DNA of 64,000 bases from Clostridia bacterium. Lineage in GTDB: Bacteria > Bacillota > Clostridia > Acetivibrionales > DSM-2933. The position numbers and the translations under genes were made by a program. Numbering within the stretch: the first letter of the stretch is position 1; each line of letters opens with the position of its first letter. Positions 32,701 through 38,700 of this stretch are shown piece by piece. Below the pieces are notes generated by a model. That model saw only the letters and a list, made by a program, of their open reading frames with translations, was not told the DNA's origin and searched no databases. Location: NCBI GenBank assembly GCA_026418275.1, contig JAOABQ010000074.1:1-64000 (forward strand), in the 5' to 3' direction.

Positions 32701-35700
32701 CTGGTCCGAAGGTGCCGACGGTATAAACGCTGAGTTTTTGGAGCCCCTTCCCAAACAACTGCTTTCCGGGGAAGCGGCTGTGTTAAAACTGAAAATCACT
32801 GCTAAAGAAGGTGCAGCGGACGGATTAAAAATCTTGAAGCTAAAGCTGAGTTCTAACGAGGGATATGGAAGCGAAGCGGAACTGAAACTTACGATTGAAC
32901 CGCCAAAAGCGATATATTATGTAGAGGTTGACAGCATAGCGAAGCTTGCAAATCCATCCAACCCGGATATCCCGAACAATGTGGTGACGGCTGCTCTAAG
33001 ACATGGTGAGATTGCGACACGCAGCATACGCATTACAAATAACGGAAATGCCCCGATCAAAGACATCGAAGTGGTTTCACCTAAAAAATTGCCCTGGGTT
33101 ACACTGACCATCATGGGAACCGATCTGGTGCTTCCGATGAACAAGGGACTTTCTATCAGGGATGCCAATGCGAAAGCAACTGTGCTTGTGAACATGGCGC
33201 CCAATGAAAATGTTCTTCCCGGAAGGTATGAGGATGGTGTGACCATAAAATCCAACGCAGGAGAGATGAGGATTTCAGTCGTTGTGAACGTTGGGGCCGC
33301 AAACCTGGGAACATTTGTAGTAGCACCTGTAGATGAGAATTTTGCTCCTTTAAGGGCTGCTCGGATTACTCTTGCCGGGCCTATGGCATCCGGCGGAAAA
33401 AATCCCGGCACTTCACAAAACTTTAGCGGATACAGCAATGCAGAAGGAGCCTTCAAATTTGAAAATCTTCCTGCGGGAACATACACCCTCATCATAGAGA
33501 AGGAAGGTTATAAGACCCTGACCACGAGCATGGATATTGCGCCGATGGTTGACCTTACCCCAAGGGAATGTATCCTTGAAAAAGTTCCATTGGAGATAAA
33601 GCCGGCATTGGAAGAAATTAAAAACGTACTTTTAGGCGGAGAACCCAATAAGGATAAGGATGTAGTACTAGAAACAAAGATTCCAGCAGGGGAAAGCACT
33701 CCAAAGCTTGTATCAAGCCTCCCCGGATATGAGTTCTATGTTTCCAAAGGGCTCTTGGATGATCAACAGACCATCAGCCTTAAAAATCCTTCTAAAAACC
33801 AAGCAGTCTACAATGCAAGGGTTGAAGTCCTGTCCGATGATCCGCTCGTGCCTTCCGGAACCGCCGTACTGAAATATGGGGATGTTTCGGACAGCAGCTT
33901 GGAGATGGGATATTTTGAAACAGGCAATATAAAGGATTTCCAGTGTATCATTGATGGAACCAAATTCTTCTACCGGGCAGAAGTAAAAGAGAACCGAAGC
34001 CTTGGACAGTACAAGGTAACGGTGCCTCCTGAAGTGACTGAGGAAAACTTCAAGGCATGGCTCTTGTCCCTCTCCTACAACCAATACGGATTTAAGCAGG
34101 TAGAGGTTTTAGGCTACGATGCGGCTGCGAGAACCTATACCATTAAGGTTCCCGCTGACAGCAAAGGGAAATATAATGCTCCCGACGGGCTGATTCAGAA
34201 ATTCTACGGGGGAAGCAAAAACTTTGACTTTACTGTAAGGATCAGCGGTAAGGTACTGGATGAAAAAGGTGAGAAAGTAGAGTTTACGAGCGATATTCCT
34301 GTAAGAGTCAACTTCTTCTCGGGAGATGATTTCGGCGGCGGTACCCAAGATATCTCAGAGAATGTCCTAATAAGAGAGGCGTTTAATGAGGATGGGGAAG
34401 GAGAAATCCTGGATCTTAGCGAGGAGTTCCTGAAAGATAACGGACTTGAAGTGAAAAACAGTTTCGAAAAGGCCGGAGAAGGTGTCGTATCCTTTGGGCT
34501 TTCCCAGAAAAAGGCCATGGAGGATGAAGTGATTCGGGCAAATATTGCATTCTACAATCCATCCGAAACGGTCAAAATGGAAAATGTACGTTTAAATGTG
34601 TATATTACCAACCAGCCTATGGATGAAAACGGTTATCTGCCGGATGGGGCAATGGATGCAACCTATTGGTTCTCAGTGGAACCGATAGGGATTGGAGAGG
34701 GAGAAGCGGACGGTGCAAATGTCTCCATTAAAGAAATTGGACCGGGATCAAACCGGGAATTCGAATGGAATGTGAAAACACCGGTTTCGGAAAACAATCG
34801 GGACTTCTCCGGAAATTACTATGTATACATGGAGTACAAGTATGAGTTGGGCGGAAAGCAGTACAAAGGCTTTACCACACCAAGGGAGCTTCAAATGGAG
34901 CCTTCACCGAAGGTTTATATCAGCTACAACCTGGCAGATCAGGGCAACGGCACCTATGAGATCCTTGTTACCGCTACCAATATTGGCAGCGGTAAGCTGA
35001 GCGAGACCTTGGTCAATGCGCCGGTGATCCCGGGAGTAGAAAATCTCAGGGTTCTCTATACCAAGTCTCAAGAAGGAAAGCCTCTTTACGACAGTGCCTT
35101 TGTTATCTTCAGGGATATGGAGCCGAATGTCACAAAGAGAGCAAGTTTCGTGGTTACAGGTACAGGCTTGGAAGACTGGACCAATCTTCCGGCATTGGCC
35201 GTAAGCAGCAAAAAAGTAAACAGCAAGGTCATCGTTACACCCATGACCATGCAGATGGCAGCCAAATCGGACTACTCAGAGCTGATTAAGGAGATTGACA
35301 AGCTGCAAACCAATATGGATAAAGCCGTAGATCGTATCAGCTTTGAACTGGGAGATGCACTGAACCGGTCCACGGAATTTGTGAAAGACCAGAACCAAGC
35401 CAGACTTATATCCAGCATATTGGATATGATGGGAAGTTTTGTGGATATCTTCAACGGATTTAAGGGGCTCTATGACTATGCGGCAAATACTAAAAATGCA
35501 GTTAATTTGTTTAATGCCTATAAAATGGCAAAGTCAAGTGCTTCGGTTTCCACCGGCAATGCGGTAACGGATGTAAGTAAGGAACTTTTAAGGCTGGCGG
35601 CAAAGGGGGACGTTACGAAGAAGGTATGGGAAATTGCACGGGATGTTTTAAAGGATGCCTGCAAGGCATTGCAGAAGCTTGCGGCCGCAAGCATGTACCA

Positions 35701-38700
35701 GTCAGCACTGAGTGATCAAACCTTTGAAAAGACTTATGAGAAGCTTTCAGAACTCATGGAGGGGGAGAGCTATTTATGGAGTGACAAGAAGTTCTTCGAA
35801 AACGCAGTAAAGGAAGCGGATGCATACGCGAAGAAAGCAACGGATGAGATCAACCCGCCGCAATATATAAGCGGTGCGGCTGCAAAAGCAGCAGTAGAAA
35901 AAGCACGCGGATTCTTTAAAACGGCAGAAATTTATAGGGAAAACAGCATTGAGATGGTCAAAGGCCTATTAGATCAGCGTTCATCCATGGGGCCGGAATT
36001 GCGAAGATTGGTTAACGGTGTTTATCAGGCATATATCCGGAAAGCGGATAACCAGAAAACTGCTTTTAGCGACCTGGTAAACTATGCAGAAAAGTTTATC
36101 GAGTTGGAAGACAGTAGTGCCATGGCAAAAACCTTAAATGATTGGGGCAAGAGTTTGCCGATGCAGTCGGGCTTTATGGGGGTAGGAGATATGGCCAAGG
36201 GATTCCAGACCATCTTCTATGACAGTCAGTTGGAAGCACTGATCAAAACAATCCCCCAATGGCAAAAGACCATTGAAGACGCGGTAGCGAAGAAACAGGA
36301 TTTGACCCAGGTAGTGCAAAATCTCACCTTAAAGCAGTTTGACTATGACAAACTGGAGAAATTCCTGTATGAAGAAGCGCCTAGCTCTCCGGGAGCATTC
36401 CTGGACGAATTCAAAGCGATGATTGATGAAGCACCCGATATGACCATAAGAGACTTAAAGAACATGATCAGGACAACACTGGATAATGCAAAGGCCATTA
36501 TTGAGCGTTATGAAGGGAATTACGCTCCGGCATATTATCCCATCGACCCGCTCATGAATTACGTGAAGGATTTAAACAAAAAGTACGGCTACAGCGATGG
36601 CGGAAGCACTACTTTAAAGAAAATGTGGATCTATAAATCAACAGGATCGACTTTCCTTCCGATGAAGATTGATCCAACCGATTATTATAAAGCCCATACA
36701 CTTTTAAGCTCGAACATCCAGAGCGGATACCAAGATCTTCTCTTGCGGGCGGAATACAACCAGGTAAAAGGCGCGATGATGATCATGGATGTTACAGCCA
36801 TGATGTATCCCGGTATGATGGGGTTGGGGTATGATGTAGGCTCCCTCATTGTAAAGAGTGCCATGGACAATTGGGCATCTTCCCTCGACTCACTGGATAT
36901 GACCCAGAGAGAATATCTCAGAAAGAACGTGGCCAAGGTTTTTGTAGCAACAGATGTAGCCATCGTGAATCAGCTTTACATGGCCAAATCCTTCAAGGAC
37001 CTCATAAAGGGCATTGACGAGTTCCGTTTGATTGATCCTCCTCTTCCGGTAGAGGTACAAAGTGCTGTTGTGACCGATGTGGTCATGCACCCTGAGTTTG
37101 AATCAGGGGAAGGGAAAGCAGCCTTAACCGTAAAGAACCTTCATACCGGTGAAATCACAGTTTCACCAATGCTGGGGATTTACACCCGCAGCGGACTTGT
37201 GGATGCGCCAAAGACAAATCCTGTAAATATACGGCCGGGAGAATCGGTGAAGATTGAGATTCCTTTCTCAGTTCCCCGTTCAACCCTTACGGACGCAGCC
37301 GGATATGACGCAGTCATTTCCTTTGCTATTGCGGAAGCGGGAACCATGTCCATCGGTGGCGTGAATGGCCCCTATATTGCCCACTTCTTTGCAGGAACAA
37401 AGGCTCAAGTTGATGCACGAAGGGAAAAGTTTATCATATCCCAGCCCTTGGGACGTGAAATCAAGGGCGGTGAAAAGGACGAAACCGTGCTGAATCCGGG
37501 ACAGGCAGCAAAAGAGATCAGAATCTTCCTGGCAGCGGACCAAGGGTCGAAGCTGGAACTTCATGTGATTGACGCTGAAGGACGCAAGGTTGGAATGTTT
37601 GACGGAGGTGCAGTCAATGAATTCCAGGGTACATCGGTAAAGGATATGATCAATACGTCGGATTACATCCGGATCCTTGATCCTAAAAACGGGCCGTACC
37701 GTATCGAGGTGGTGTCTCCGTCAGGAGAGGAAAGCGAAATGTATACCTTGCAGGTCATGGAGCTTCCCGAACTGGGGGCGGTGCCGGATGCAAGCTTCCC
37801 TATATTTGTGACCAGCAAGTCCAAAAATATCAATTTCTTGATGAGCTTTGGAGAGACCGGGGGGCAAACCGGAATCAGCCAGGTGCAGTATGGGGTACAG
37901 GATTTGATAGATGGAAAAGGAAACAAGATTTCCAAAGACACCTTCAAGTTTGTTAACCTGGACGGTAAACCCGCAGCTTCAACCGTAGCAGCGGGAGAAG
38001 GACTTAGAATCTGCATCACGGGAACATTGGATGAAAATACGCCGGATGGTGTCTACGGGGGAACTCTGGCAATTAAAGTAAAAGGCAGCAACATAAATCC
38101 TGACCTTGTAAATCAAACCGGACTTACCAGTGTTGTCAGTTCCGTTTACGGATGGTCGGGAAAAACCGCAGGCAATGACAGTGCATTAACAGAATCCATT
38201 TATACGATTCCCTTTATCCTGGCATTGGATAAGACGGTACCGGGTGCCCCAACCTTTGACCCTGTTGAGGGACCGTATCCGGAGGATCCATATAAAGTGA
38301 AGATGAAAGGAAATGCCCAGGCTGGGTGTAAAGTGGAATTCAATCTGGACGGAAGTGTAGTGAGAGAGATCACCGTAGGTAAAGACGGTAAGTTTGAAGA
38401 AGTATTCTTCTTAACAAGCGGATTACATAAAATAGCTGCTTCGCAAACCAACATCTATGGAAGCCGAAGTGTTCCATCCGAAACGGTGAGCGTCACCATT
38501 ATAGGAAATACTTCAATAAGGCCTGTAATTACGCCTGTGTCGCCTGTGAAAGATGCTGCCGCACCATGGAATATCAAGGAAATTGTATTCAAGGCGGAAG
38601 CTGTAGAGGATATCCTCAATGAAGACAGCATTCTCGCAGTGGTGGATGGTGTACCTGTTCCGAAAGCAGACATCATAGGCACCGGAAATGGAATGTGGAA

